Both the position numbers and the translations under genes were made by a program. This document shows, piece by piece, positions 6,767 to 15,899 of a stretch of 64,000 bases of DNA; the stretch's first letter is position 1, and each line of letters starts with the position of its first letter. The notes under the pieces were generated by a model. That model was not told where the DNA came from and made no database searches. It saw only the letters and a program-made list of their open reading frames with translations. The stretch covers positions 101,615,512 to 101,679,511 of the forward strand of contig OZ010588.1 in the NCBI GenBank assembly GCA_963932145.1, written 5' to 3'. Source of the DNA: Acanthosepion lycidas. Lineage: Eukaryota; Mollusca; Cephalopoda; Sepiida; Sepiidae.

Positions 6767-8815
6767 ATGGCCGACGAAGCCAGTCGGTCTAATGTGAAGA
6801 AAGACCTGTTCGGTTCGGCGGCGAAAGCTGACCCGCCGGAGAAACCGACAAAGAAGCAGGCTAACACTAGCCCAAGTTTGAAAAAAGGTGCTAGTGTCTC
6901 GAAAAAAGACACTAGCAAAAATGTAGAAGTGCCCAAGGAGGCACAAGTCAAGACCGCCGAGGAATTGCCCTCATGTTGGAAGTCCCCCCCAAGTTGTATC
7001 TTGAACATGGCGGATTTCTTGGATAAGGCGAAGGGGTACGCCCATCTTGTTAATAAAGATGGGTTCGTCGATATTGTCCAAGAACTCGATGTGTTCTCAA
7101 AAAGAATGGTGACCATTTTTGTGGTGGATAAGAAAACTAGAAAGATTTGTCGCTCCACAAAAGACACAGTGATTAAATCACTTTTGTCCCTGGGGATAAA
7201 ACCCCAAAGAGTAATAAAGGGTAGAGGGTTCTTCATGTGGGACATTCTGCTGCCCACCCCAGAAGATTGCCTGGCTATGGCCAAGAAAGAGCTAATTACG
7301 AAGGATTTTATCATCAGAACGGAGTATGAGGGCCGCAGGCGGACTAGGGTAGCCGTCTTTGAAGTTCCTCCTCAAATTTCAGGAGAGCTCCTGGCTGCAT
7401 TTTTTATGCAGTTCGGCCAAATTTTAGGGGCTCTCTCCGACAATTTGAACGGGGGATGGACTTTTGACATAATGCTCGACCAGAAGGCCTTCAAGTCCGT
7501 CCCCAACTGTTTGGAGTATGGCGACCGGAAAATGCCGGTCATAGTGACCGGTAGAAGACCAACTTGCTGGAGGTGTGGAGAGACTGGTCACCTTTCCTCC
7601 TCCTGCCCAGGAAAGAAGGCCCCTGGAGTTCCGGTCGCTGGCGACCAAAATCCCCCCTTGGCCGAGAAGCTAAAATCCGCGGCGCCTGTAGTGGGCCTAG
7701 CTGCGAGGCGGACCGGTGAGGAAAATCCACCGGTTGGGCATAGTCCCTCATTACCCCCGAAGCCGACGCCTGCCACAAGTGTGGAGAAGGAGAAGGAGGA
7801 GGGGGAATGGCGCCTCGTAGTTAGAGGCAAGGGGAAGACCCAAACAGCGGTTCTTCAGTCCCAACATGACACCAGGGACAATGTCACCTACAGCCCCATT
7901 CCCTCTACCAGCTCTGAGGGCGACGCCTCGGCGTCTTACGAATCCAAAGCAACCGAAGCGCAAAAACTCAATGAACCGGGCTGGAGGAAGATTTTAGACA
8001 TCAAAAAGCTAAAAGACAAACTGGATGAAACGCGGGCTAAAAAGCAAAAATCGCTGGGGGCACCGGGCCCCCTATCCTCTGCCCCGTCTTCCCCTTCTTC
8101 ATCTAAAAAGTCTTTCTTAAAACCACCTCCGCCCAAATCTGCATCAAGCTCACCAGCAAAATCGCGTCATTCTTCTAAACCTTCGCCAGTGAGGACGCCT
8201 ACCGGGTGGACACCATCTACCACCCCCAATGTCTCACCCATGTCAACTCCCATACATTCACCTCAAAAAAAAAGATTAAGAAGTCCAGACGCTCAATCCA
8301 TTACTGACAAGAAAAAGAAAAAAATCAAACCACCATATCTCCCAGGGGAAGACGTCTGCCGCGTACCCCGGGTCCAAGCAGAAAGGGTTTTTGGCCAAAC
8401 ACGCAACCCAAAAGATCTGAAGATTCTTTGGAATTTTAAAAAAGTAAATGGCCTAGATGTGGAGAATCCGAACAACTTCCCTTCGGCCTCAAGAATCCTG
8501 ACTGTTATTAGATCTGGCCCGGGTACGCGGGAGATTTGGGGCATGATAGAGGAGGCCCAGTCGTCGCTCAAAATGGTGCCCCCAGCTGCCTATCTTCTTG
8601 ACCCCGAATCAAATGAATCTGACCAAAAGCTGAAAGGGAGGGTCCCAGTTTTTGTTCACCCATCCCTTTATAGAGCCCTCAAACTCACCTACCCCTCGGA
8701 CATCGGCGGCTTGTCTCAAGACGATACCGTCGAAAATGAGATGGCGTCCGGATCTATGGGACGAGCTGTCGGTGTCCTCACCCCAGCCATGTTCTATCCT
8801 GAAGGACAACCCTAA
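6767..8815 (+). CDS. ORF1 protein of U1: zinc-knuckle RNA-binding (Gag-like) protein
   Basis: 682 residues from an ATG in good Kozak context to TAA. ORF1 proteins of LINEs coat the element RNA and form RNPs; this role is from the family. Seen here: a Lys-rich N-terminus (1-75); a mixed alpha/beta region (about 95-260) whose second part, near residue 190-225, resembles an RRM; one CCHC knuckle CX2CX4HX4C at Cys267, Cys270, His275 and Cys280; a low-complexity Ser/Pro/Lys region (about 285-520) with a nuclear-localisation-like DKKKKK run; and a more ordered C-terminal part (530-682). Block A sequence at residues 394-583. The ORF2 start lies 11 nt after its stop, so both proteins probably come from one dicistronic RNA. 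The RRM call is by eye. Confidence 0.92.
   Translation: MADEASRSNVKKDLFGSAAKADPPEKPTKKQANTSPSLKKGASVSKKDTSKNVEVPKEAQVKTAEELPSCWKSPPSCILNMADFLDKAKGYAHLVNKDGFVDIVQELDVFSKRMVTIFVVDKKTRKICRSTKDTVIKSLLSLGIKPQRVIKGRGFFMWDILLPTPEDCLAMAKKELITKDFIIRTEYEGRRRTRVAVFEVPPQISGELLAAFFMQFGQILGALSDNLNGGWTFDIMLDQKAFKSVPNCLEYGDRKMPVIVTGRRPTCWRCGETGHLSSSCPGKKAPGVPVAGDQNPPLAEKLKSAAPVVGLAARRTGEENPPVGHSPSLPPKPTPATSVEKEKEEGEWRLVVRGKGKTQTAVLQSQHDTRDNVTYSPIPSTSSEGDASASYESKATEAQKLNEPGWRKILDIKKLKDKLDETRAKKQKSLGAPGPLSSAPSSPSSSKKSFLKPPPPKSASSSPAKSRHSSKPSPVRTPTGWTPSTTPNVSPMSTPIHSPQKKRLRSPDAQSITDKKKKKIKPPYLPGEDVCRVPRVQAERVFGQTRNPKDLKILWNFKKVNGLDVENPNNFPSASRILTVIRSGPGTREIWGMIEEAQSSLKMVPPAAYLLDPESNESDQKLKGRVPVFVHPSLYRALKLTYPSDIGGLSQDDTVENEMASGSMGRAVGVLTPAMFYPEGQP
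6864..6916 (+). other. Three-armed inverted repeat inside ORF1 (alternative hairpins)
   Basis: GCTAGTGTC (6890-6898) pairs perfectly with GACACTAGC (6908-6916) across a 9-nt loop, and its first eight bases can instead pair with ACACTAGC at 6864-6871. The two foldings exclude each other. The site is about 100-150 nt after the ORF1 ATG. In U7 one base of the downstream arm changes A to G, which leaves a U-G wobble in RNA. Confidence 0.6.
7523..7551 (+). other. Second three-armed inverted repeat inside ORF1
   Basis: CCGGTCA (7535-7541) pairs with TGACCGG (7545-7551) around a 3-nt loop; alternatively CCGGTC (7535-7540) pairs with the upstream GACCGG (7523-7528) around a 6-nt loop. It lies just before the zinc-knuckle codons and occurs in every unit that covers the region. 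Confidence 0.6.
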
Positions 8816-8826
8816 TCGGCTTGACA

Positions 8827-11800
8827 ATGGCTCTCTGGTTAGCTAGTTTAAATGTCCGGGGCGTGAGGTCCGAGTCTCGCAGGGCGAGGCTCACTCGTGA
8901 TCTTCAGCGCCTCGGGGTGAATGTATGTTGTTTACAAGAGACCCGTTTTTCTTCTCATGATCGTGAGGACATACTGTCTAAGGGGTTCGCCGTTTATTCA
9001 GCCTGTTTTGATGGTCGTTCGAGGGGTGTCTCTTGGCTAGTGAGCAAGTCTTTGAAGGCTGCTTGTACCCTTGTCTTCGCGGATCCGGCGGGCAGACTTT
9101 GCGTGCTGGATGTTACCATAAAGGATAAGGTTCTACGTCTCATTGGGGTTTATGCGCCCAATAGCCATTCCGAGCGGCCTGCTTTGTTTCGGCAGATCGC
9201 GCCTTTCTTGACGACGTCTCGTCGGGTAGTTTTAGCGGGGGATTGGAATGCCGTCCTTGACCCCGATATAGATCGGATAGGGCATAAACAAGGTACTAAC
9301 AACCCGGATGTGAAACCATTTCGGGACTTTATCGATGAGTTTGATCTTGTCGATAAGTTCCGGAATGAACACCCTCGGGAGGTAGCATGGACTTGGACAA
9401 ATAGTGGCAACTCGGCTCCGGGGACGCTTGCGAGCTACCTGGACCGGGTCTTAGTTAGGAGAGTCGATGTAGGGCTCTTAGGCTGTCCAAGTTTCCATTA
9501 TATAGTTTATACGGATCATAGGCTTGTCCGGGTCCGTGTAAACTTAGATAAGCCTAAGGTTAGATTGGCTGGTTACTGGAAATTGAACTGTTCCCTTTTT
9601 GGTGATCAGGGTTTCCGGGACCAGCTTTTACTAATGATCCAAAGGGAATTGACGGGTGCGGTTGTGGGAAATGCCTGGTGGGGCAAATTAAAATCTCATA
9701 TTCGAACGTTTGCTGCCGATTTTAGTCGTCGACTCAATCTAGATAGATTAGCGGCGCAAACTGCTTTAGAAGATAAAGTCGATCGGGCAGTGAAATCCCG
9801 TGTTAGTGGGGACATAGCCTTAGCTAAGGCAGAGTTGTCCTCCTTGCTTATCAAGAAGGATCAAGCTCTGGTAGTTAGGGCTAGGTTAAAAAGAATGTCT
9901 TCTGAGGCAACGAATATGGCCGCTGAACTGCGTGCAGAGGAAAATCGAAGCGCGTCTAAGCGACATATCGCATGCGTCACGTTGCCGGATAAGCGGACCG
10001 TGACTACAAACGCGGGCATATGTGAGGTGTTTCGGGACTACTTTCAGGATCTTTTCACCAGGGAGCCCGGTCTGAGCTCTGCTCAGTTCGACGCCTATTT
10101 AGCTGACTTTCCCTGCCTTTCGGCAGCTGAAGCGGCTAGGTGCGAGGGTCCCATTACAGAGTCGGAGATCTGGGAAGCGCTGAAGCAGGTTGGCCTGGAT
10201 AAGTCTCCGGGATTAGATGGTCTTCCCTACGAAGTGTACTTGAGGTTGTCGCACGTTTTTGTTCCTTTGCTGGAACTGATTTACAACCACTGGATGAAGC
10301 AGGGGTCTTTACCCCAACGCTTCACCAGGGGTGTGATCAAGTTGCTGCGTAAGGACAAGGGCGGTGGGGATGGGTTAGGGAACTTTCGCCCTTTAACGAT
10401 GTTAAACACTGACTTAAAGATTTTGGCGAAGATCTTAGCCAACCGTTTGCAGCTTGTCCTGTCTAGTCTGATTGGCCCCGAACAGACTTGTGCTGTGAAG
10501 GGCAGGACTATTCAGGATAACCTTCACATGGTACGCTTGATCTTAGAAAAAGTCGACAGTGAAGCCGCGCTGATCAATTTAGATCAGTCCAAGGCCTTCG
10601 ATAGGGTTGACCATCGATTTCTGGAGGCTGTCCTTTCGGCTGCCGGTTTCAGAGCCGACTTTCGCTCCTGGATCCGACTTTTGTATGCGACCCCCGGTGC
10701 GCTGGTGGAAGTGAATGGCGTAAGATCGAAGCCTTTCGTATTGTCTCGCTCCATTCGTCAAGGTTGTCCGCTCTCGCCTCTGCTTTACGTTCTTGCGTTG
10801 GAACCATTCCTTCGCAAGTTGAAGGCAAATCCGGTCCTGCGCGGAATTTCCCTGCCTGGGGCTTCCACCTCAGCCAGGTATTCTGCCTATGCTGACGACG
10901 TTTCGGTTCTGGTGTCGAGCAGAGCCGAGATTAACGAAGTCAGCAAAGAGATCAGTGGGTATGAGATGGTGACAGGGGCCAAGATCAACCGCGATAAGTC
11001 TGTGGGCTTGCGGTTGGGTGCGTGGAAGGGAGTTTCTCTTCCCGGACCTTTCCTCTGGACGGATGGGCCGATCAAGATACTCGGCGTCTGGTTCGGTCCT
11101 GATCTCCAGTTGGAAATGAATTGGTCGGAGGTGCAGGGGAAGGCCGAGATCGCGGTTAAACTGTGGTCTCGGAGGAGACTTTCCCTGAAGGGAAGGGCGG
11201 AGGTATGTGTTTCACACATATATCCTATACTCCTTTACCGACTTTCTGTGCTTCCGCTCCCGTATGCCAGACTAATGTCATTAGTCCGGACCTTGTTCTC
11301 CTTTTTGTGGAGAGACAAGGCCCCTATGGTAACTCGCGAGATCTGTTGCCTTCATCCCTCTGAGGGCGGTCTGGGTATGCCTAGCATTGAGATTCGTCAA
11401 TATATGCTTCGCATTACCTTTCTAGACCGAATGTGTCGCGGATTGGATGAGGTGGGCACCTTTTGGAAAGAAGATGTCCGAAAACATTTCCCATCCCTGA
11501 GAAGTGTGCACTCGTGCGAGGAGGAGGCCGGCCGTAGACCTCGTGCCGAGTGTGCCTTCTACCGCGAATGTCGTAGTGCTTTGAAGCTCCTTTTACGGAC
11601 GTCGGATGGCCTCTCCGACGCCCAGGCGTTGTCTCGTAAGGCATTGTATCGATTGTTAGTTAGGGGGTCCGTTCAAGATGATCTGATCGACGAGCTCGGT
11701 CTTACGAAGCAGGAGGCTCGCTCGATGTGGCCTTGGGCGCCTGGGTTGAAATGTCTCAATAACGATGAGGCATCACTCACCTGGCTGATGATTCGTGAGG

Positions 11801-12285
11801 CCCTCTGGGTCGGCAAGAGACTCTGTTCAGCAGGTTTGGAGAAATATCCAAACTGTCGTCGCTGCACTGGGGAAGTCGAGACCATTGGTCACGCCTTTTT
11901 TCAGTGCAAGACGGTAGTGCCGTTGTGCAAGTTTGTTGAAGGCCTCATGGTTCGCATGCTGCAGGGAAAGTTCTTTGTCCTGGAAGCCAGTTCTGTTTGT
12001 AGCAATGTGGTGTCGCAATTGACGAAGGCTGAACACTATGTGTTCTGTTGCTTACTAGGGATTATGAGAGTCGTGATTTGGACGACGCGTCAGAAGGGAT
12101 TCCATGAGGGCGAGAAGTTCACCTCTTCCCAACTGATCTTGTACTTTAAGCATCAGCTTAAAGTCAAGATTAGGACGGAAAGGCGGCGGCTCACCTCATC
12201 GGAATTTGGCAAAAGGTGGGTGAATCTTGCGCGAATGTGTAGAGTGAAAGGGGCTGACCTAGAGTGGCACTTGGACGTCGGTTAG
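8827..12285 (+). CDS. ORF2 protein of U1: APE endonuclease-reverse transcriptase
   Basis: 1152 residues from ATG 8827 (A at -3, G at +4). It nicks target DNA and copies the element RNA from the free 3' end (target-primed reverse transcription). Residues 1-240 are an APE-type endonuclease: Asn9 in SLNVRG, Glu38 in QET, Tyr109 in YAPN, Asp139 and Asn141 in GDWNAVLD, Asp206 in YLDR, and Asp230-His231 in TDHR (SDH in many relatives). The RT spans about 450-760: Asp586 in LDQSKAFDRVDH, RQGCPLSP at 644-651, and catalytic Asp690-Asp691 in AYADD. A C-terminal zinc finger CX2CX8HX4C uses Cys1010, Cys1013, His1022 and Cys1027. No RNase H domain is apparent. The motifs match the Tx1 clade best. Every catalytic residue I could place is present. 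Confidence 0.96.
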   Translation: MALWLASLNVRGVRSESRRARLTRDLQRLGVNVCCLQETRFSSHDREDILSKGFAVYSACFDGRSRGVSWLVSKSLKAACTLVFADPAGRLCVLDVTIKDKVLRLIGVYAPNSHSERPALFRQIAPFLTTSRRVVLAGDWNAVLDPDIDRIGHKQGTNNPDVKPFRDFIDEFDLVDKFRNEHPREVAWTWTNSGNSAPGTLASYLDRVLVRRVDVGLLGCPSFHYIVYTDHRLVRVRVNLDKPKVRLAGYWKLNCSLFGDQGFRDQLLLMIQRELTGAVVGNAWWGKLKSHIRTFAADFSRRLNLDRLAAQTALEDKVDRAVKSRVSGDIALAKAELSSLLIKKDQALVVRARLKRMSSEATNMAAELRAEENRSASKRHIACVTLPDKRTVTTNAGICEVFRDYFQDLFTREPGLSSAQFDAYLADFPCLSAAEAARCEGPITESEIWEALKQVGLDKSPGLDGLPYEVYLRLSHVFVPLLELIYNHWMKQGSLPQRFTRGVIKLLRKDKGGGDGLGNFRPLTMLNTDLKILAKILANRLQLVLSSLIGPEQTCAVKGRTIQDNLHMVRLILEKVDSEAALINLDQSKAFDRVDHRFLEAVLSAAGFRADFRSWIRLLYATPGALVEVNGVRSKPFVLSRSIRQGCPLSPLLYVLALEPFLRKLKANPVLRGISLPGASTSARYSAYADDVSVLVSSRAEINEVSKEISGYEMVTGAKINRDKSVGLRLGAWKGVSLPGPFLWTDGPIKILGVWFGPDLQLEMNWSEVQGKAEIAVKLWSRRRLSLKGRAEVCVSHIYPILLYRLSVLPLPYARLMSLVRTLFSFLWRDKAPMVTREICCLHPSEGGLGMPSIEIRQYMLRITFLDRMCRGLDEVGTFWKEDVRKHFPSLRSVHSCEEEAGRRPRAECAFYRECRSALKLLLRTSDGLSDAQALSRKALYRLLVRGSVQDDLIDELGLTKQEARSMWPWAPGLKCLNNDEASLTWLMIREALWVGKRLCSAGLEKYPNCRRCTGEVETIGHAFFQCKTVVPLCKFVEGLMVRMLQGKFFVLEASSVCSNVVSQLTKAEHYVFCCLLGIMRVVIWTTRQKGFHEGEKFTSSQLILYFKHQLKVKIRTERRRLTSSEFGKRWVNLARMCRVKGADLEWHLDVG
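11181..11286 (+). other. Three perfect inverted repeats within 106 bp of ORF2
   Basis: TTCCCT/AGGGAA (11181-11194), TATGTGT-TTC-ACACATA (11204-11220) and GACTAATG-T-CATTAGTC (11270-11286), downstream of the RT core. A further one, GTTTGGA/TCCAAAC at 11834-11853, lies just before the zinc-finger codons. All are in coding sequence; a role in RNA folding is possible but unproven. Confidence 0.45.
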
Positions 12286-13043
12286 GTACAGGATTTGTCC
12301 TAACAGGGTTGAACATAGGCAACCCACCCTGATTTTAGGTTAGACTAGGTTTTTGAATTTGAATCTTTAGTTTTCCCTTTTTTCTAGTAAACTTAGCTAG
12401 GGTATGCATGCGCATTGGCCCCTTTTATTTCTGTCCCTATTTTTTCTTTCGTTTAATTCCCCATCCCCTCCCTCGTTAGGTGGTCAGTGATTTCAGTTCT
12501 CTGGTGGATGCGGGGCGACTTTCGTTTCGTGTGTGTGCTTTTTCGTATTTGTTGTTGTGTATGAATGTGTGAGTGTCTGTGTGAATGCTTGGAGGAATGA
12601 ATGTTTTTTCTTATTTTTCTCAGCCCCGCATTGATTTCGTCTAGTTAACTGATTTTGCTGCCACATTTATGGTTTGTGGGGGGTTTTATTACTAACACAG
12701 TTTTGTTTAGTTTTATTGTAAATAATTTAAAAGTCATATTGTACATAATCATTTGGGGTTCTTTTTAAAAAAATTGTTATTTTATGACCCTCCCCCCACG
12801 AACAATATTTGTACATAAGGGGACTAGTTAGGACTTCATGGAGAATTCGAGGCGTTATGGTGGACGTGGTAAGAAAGGTAGGAGTGAATGTGTTGTTTTG
12901 GTGATTGGAATATTGTTGGTTTGTTTGGGTCCGTGTCTGGGACTAGCTAAGTTTAGATTTAAGACAGAAGAAGACCGTCATTCCCCATCCCCCCTTTTAG
13001 GCCTTGTGCCACATTTTATACATTAAACTGTATAAATAAATAT
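12286..13043 (+). other. 3' UTR of U1
   Basis: 758 bp. It has the same order of parts as in U0 but differs by about ten substitutions and one C fewer in the C-run near 12790. It shares its version with U6, U7 and U8. The inverted repeat before the TATA/AATAAA motif is at 13017-13034 and the motif itself at 13031-13040. Confidence 0.8.
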
Positions 13044-13839
13044 CTTTACACGCTGTCTCCGAGTTACGTTATCCGTCTTTTTGTGACCAGTGTTTTTGAA
13101 TTTGTATAATTGTCATTTTTTTTGTGTTGCACAGCGACGAATTTGATTTTTTTTTTGGCCACGAGGAATTGTTTGGCGACCTTTTGTGGAATCAACGATA
13201 AATTTTGAACACACCAAGACATTTTGCTAAGTTTTAATTTTTTTATTATTCCATTTCTTTTGTTTGTTTTTATTTTTTGGGGGCTTCGGCCCACATAATT
13301 TTTTATTTTTTGTATTTTTTTTGTTGTTAAAAAAATAAGTACATTTAAGAAAAAAAAAAGAAAAAGAAAGCTTTATTTTTTATTTCGTTTTTTATTTTAC
13401 CCACTTTCATTTTATTAGCGACTTCGGTCGCATTCTTTTCTTTTTGATTTGACTAGTTTGTTTTTCTTGTTTTTAGTTTATTTTCTTTAGCGGCTTCGGC
13501 CGCAAACTTTTATTTTTTTCTTCTGGTTACAAACCAGACTTTTTCTTTTTGTACAGTTTAATTGAATTTTTTGAAAAAAAGAAAGGAGTTTTTGTTTTTT
13601 CTTTTATTTTCGGCAGGCTTTGAGCGCCATCTTTATTTTTTTTATTTCTTTCTGTTTGTACAAGTTTGTTCATTTTATTTATTTTTGTCTCATTTGCCAT
13701 TTTATTTACTGGTTCATCCAGGCTTTTTCTTTATTTGTTTAATTTTTTTTTTTTTTTTTTTTTTTTTTTTCCCAACTCCTTTCCACGGAAAAAAAACAAA
13801 AATTGAACCCGCGTTTGGAAGTTTCTAAACTAATACACC
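13044..13839 (+). promoter_or_regulatory. 5' UTR of U2
   Basis: 796 bp, apparently identical to the U1 5' UTR, including the hairpin cluster (13281-13538) and a 28-T run (13743-13770). Confidence 0.75.
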
Positions 13840-15888
13840 ATGGCCGACGAAGCCAGTCGGTCTAATGTGAAGAAAGACCTGTTCGGTTCGGCGGCGAAAG
13901 CTGACCCGCCGGAGAAACCGACAAAGAAGCAGGCTAACACTAGCCCAAGTTTGAAAAAAGGTGCTAGTGTCTCGAAAAAAGACACTAGCAAAAATGTAGA
14001 AGTGCCCAAGGAGGCACAAGTCAAGACCGCCGAGGAATTGCCCTCATGTTGGAAGTCCCCCCCAAGTTGTATCTTGAACATGGCGGATTTCTTGGATAAG
14101 GCGAAGGGGTACGCCCATCTTGTTAATAAAGATGGGTTCGTCGATATTGTCCAAGAACTCGATGTGTTCTCAAAAAGAATGGTGACCATTTTTGTGGTGG
14201 ATAAGAAAACTAGAAAGATTTGTCGCTCCACAAAAGACACAGTGATTAAATCACTTTTGTCCCTGGGGATAAAACCCCAAAGAGTAATAAAGGGTAGAGG
14301 GTTCTTCATGTGGGACATTCTGCTGCCCACCCCAGAAGATTGCCTGGCTATGGCCAAGAAAGAGCTAATTACGAAGGATTTTATCATCAGAACGGAGTAT
14401 GAGGGCCGCAGGCGGACTAGGGTAGCCGTCTTTGAAGTTCCTCCTCAAATTTCAGGAGAGCTCCTGGCTGCATTTTTTATGCAGTTCGGCCAAATTTTAG
14501 GGGCTCTCTCCGACAATTTGAACGGGGGATGGACTTTTGACATAATGCTCGACCAGAAGGCCTTCAAGTCCGTCCCCAACTGTTTGGAGTATGGCGACCG
14601 GAAAATGCCGGTCATAGTGACCGGTAGAAGACCAACTTGCTGGAGGTGTGGAGAGACTGGTCACCTTTCCTCCTCCTGCCCAGGAAAGAAGGCCCCTGGA
14701 GTTCCGGTCGCTGGCGACCAAAATCCCCCCTTGGCCGAGAAGCTAAAATCCGCGGCGCCTGTAGTGGGCCTAGCTGCGAGGCGGACCGGTGAGGAAAATC
14801 CACCGGTTGGGCATAGTCCCTCATTACCCCCGAAGCCGACGCCTGCCACAAGTGTGGAGAAGGAGAAGGAGGAGGGGGAATGGCGCCTCGTAGTTAGAGG
14901 CAAGGGGAAGACCCAAACAGCGGTTCTTCAGTCCCAACATGACACCAGGGACAATGTCACCTACAGCCCCATTCCCTCTACCAGCTCGGAGGGCGACGCC
15001 TCGGCGTCTTACGAATCCAATGCAACCGAAGCGCAAAAAATCAATGAACCCGGATGGAGAAAAATTTTAGACATCAAAAAGCTAAAAAACAAACTGGATG
15101 AAACGCGGGCTAAAAAGCAAAAATCGCTGGGGGCACCGGGCCCCCTATCCTCTGCCCCGTCTTCCCCTTCTGCATCTAAAAAATCTTTCTCCAAACCAGC
15201 TCCGCCCAAATCTGTATCCAACTCACCGGCAAAATCTATGCATTCGTCCAAACCTTCACCGGTGAGGACGCCGTCCGGATGGACCCCTTCAACTACTCCT
15301 AATGTCACACCAATGGTTACTCCCATTCATTCACCACTTAAAAAAAGGTACAGAAGTCCGGACTCGCAAACAACTACTGACAAGAAGAAAAAAAAGCTCA
15401 AGCCACCTTATTTTCCTGGGGAAGACGTCTGCCGCGTATCCCGGGACCAGGCGGAAAGGGTTTTCGGGCAGACTCGAAACCCTAAAGAGCTGAAAATTCT
15501 GTGGAATTTTAAAAAAATCAACGACATAGATGTGGAGATGCCCGAAAATTTCCCTTCCGCACAAAGAGTACTGACTGTAATCAGAACTGGCCCGGGTACG
15601 CGGGAGATTTGGGGCATGATAGAGGAGGCCCAGTCGTCGCTCAAAATGGTGCCCCCAGCTGCCTATCTTCTTGACCCCGAATCAAATGAATCTGATCAAA
15701 AGCTGAAAGGGAGGGTCCCAGTTTTTGTTCACCCATCCCTTTATAGAGCCCTGAAACTCACCTACCCCTCGGACATCGGCGGCTTGTCTCAAGACGATAC
15801 CGTCGAAAATGAGATGGCGTCCGGATCTATGGGACGAGCTGTCGGTGTCCTCACCCCAGCCATGTTCTATCCTGAAGGACAACCCTAA
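13840..15888 (+). CDS. ORF1 protein of U2
   Basis: 682 residues, open. Met214 (N1). Residues 394-583 are the B version, differing from A at about 30 of 190 positions with no length change; both silent and replacement changes are frequent. A sub-version is recognisable: Met in the KSMHSS segment and Ile-Asn-Asp-Ile before DVEM, where U3-U5 have Leu and Asn-Asn-Thr. The zinc knuckle is intact. Confidence 0.92.
   Translation: MADEASRSNVKKDLFGSAAKADPPEKPTKKQANTSPSLKKGASVSKKDTSKNVEVPKEAQVKTAEELPSCWKSPPSCILNMADFLDKAKGYAHLVNKDGFVDIVQELDVFSKRMVTIFVVDKKTRKICRSTKDTVIKSLLSLGIKPQRVIKGRGFFMWDILLPTPEDCLAMAKKELITKDFIIRTEYEGRRRTRVAVFEVPPQISGELLAAFFMQFGQILGALSDNLNGGWTFDIMLDQKAFKSVPNCLEYGDRKMPVIVTGRRPTCWRCGETGHLSSSCPGKKAPGVPVAGDQNPPLAEKLKSAAPVVGLAARRTGEENPPVGHSPSLPPKPTPATSVEKEKEEGEWRLVVRGKGKTQTAVLQSQHDTRDNVTYSPIPSTSSEGDASASYESNATEAQKINEPGWRKILDIKKLKNKLDETRAKKQKSLGAPGPLSSAPSSPSASKKSFSKPAPPKSVSNSPAKSMHSSKPSPVRTPSGWTPSTTPNVTPMVTPIHSPLKKRYRSPDSQTTTDKKKKKLKPPYFPGEDVCRVSRDQAERVFGQTRNPKELKILWNFKKINDIDVEMPENFPSAQRVLTVIRTGPGTREIWGMIEEAQSSLKMVPPAAYLLDPESNESDQKLKGRVPVFVHPSLYRALKLTYPSDIGGLSQDDTVENEMASGSMGRAVGVLTPAMFYPEGQP
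14987..15592 (+). other. Divergent block B inside ORF1 of U2
   Basis: Compared with U1 (about 7913-8518), differences are dense only in this ~600 bp, while the flanking ORF1 sequence is nearly identical. The limits are by eye: first change at the Ser/Glu codons before GDASASY, last at the Ser/Thr codon before GPGTREIW. The matching B blocks in U3-U5 are near 22057-22662, 29129-29734 and 36202-36807. Confidence 0.8.
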
Positions 15889-15899
15889 TCGGCTTGACA

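Larger units (their letters stand above)
5971..13043 (+). mobile_element. LINE unit U1 (complete; reference copy)
   Basis: Complete 7073 bp unit: 5' UTR 5971-6766, ORF1 6767-8815, ORF2 8827-12285, 3' UTR 12286-13043. Both ORFs are open. Haplotype N1 / block A / Asn703, with a 3' UTR version shared with U6-U8 that carries a GAATTC in the small 3' frame. It looks recently active or recently copied. Confidence 0.93.

Noticed and set aside
6757-7314. Antisense frame of 185 codons over the start of ORF1, repeated in every unit (up to 224 codons at 49074-49748)
   Set aside because: It mirrors the ORF1 codons; the longer versions simply run through the A-run complementary to the T tract. No recognisable domain.
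10887-11219. Antisense frame of 110 codons over the RT domain, in every unit
   Set aside because: Shadow of the RT coding sequence on the other strand; no domain or independent start signal.
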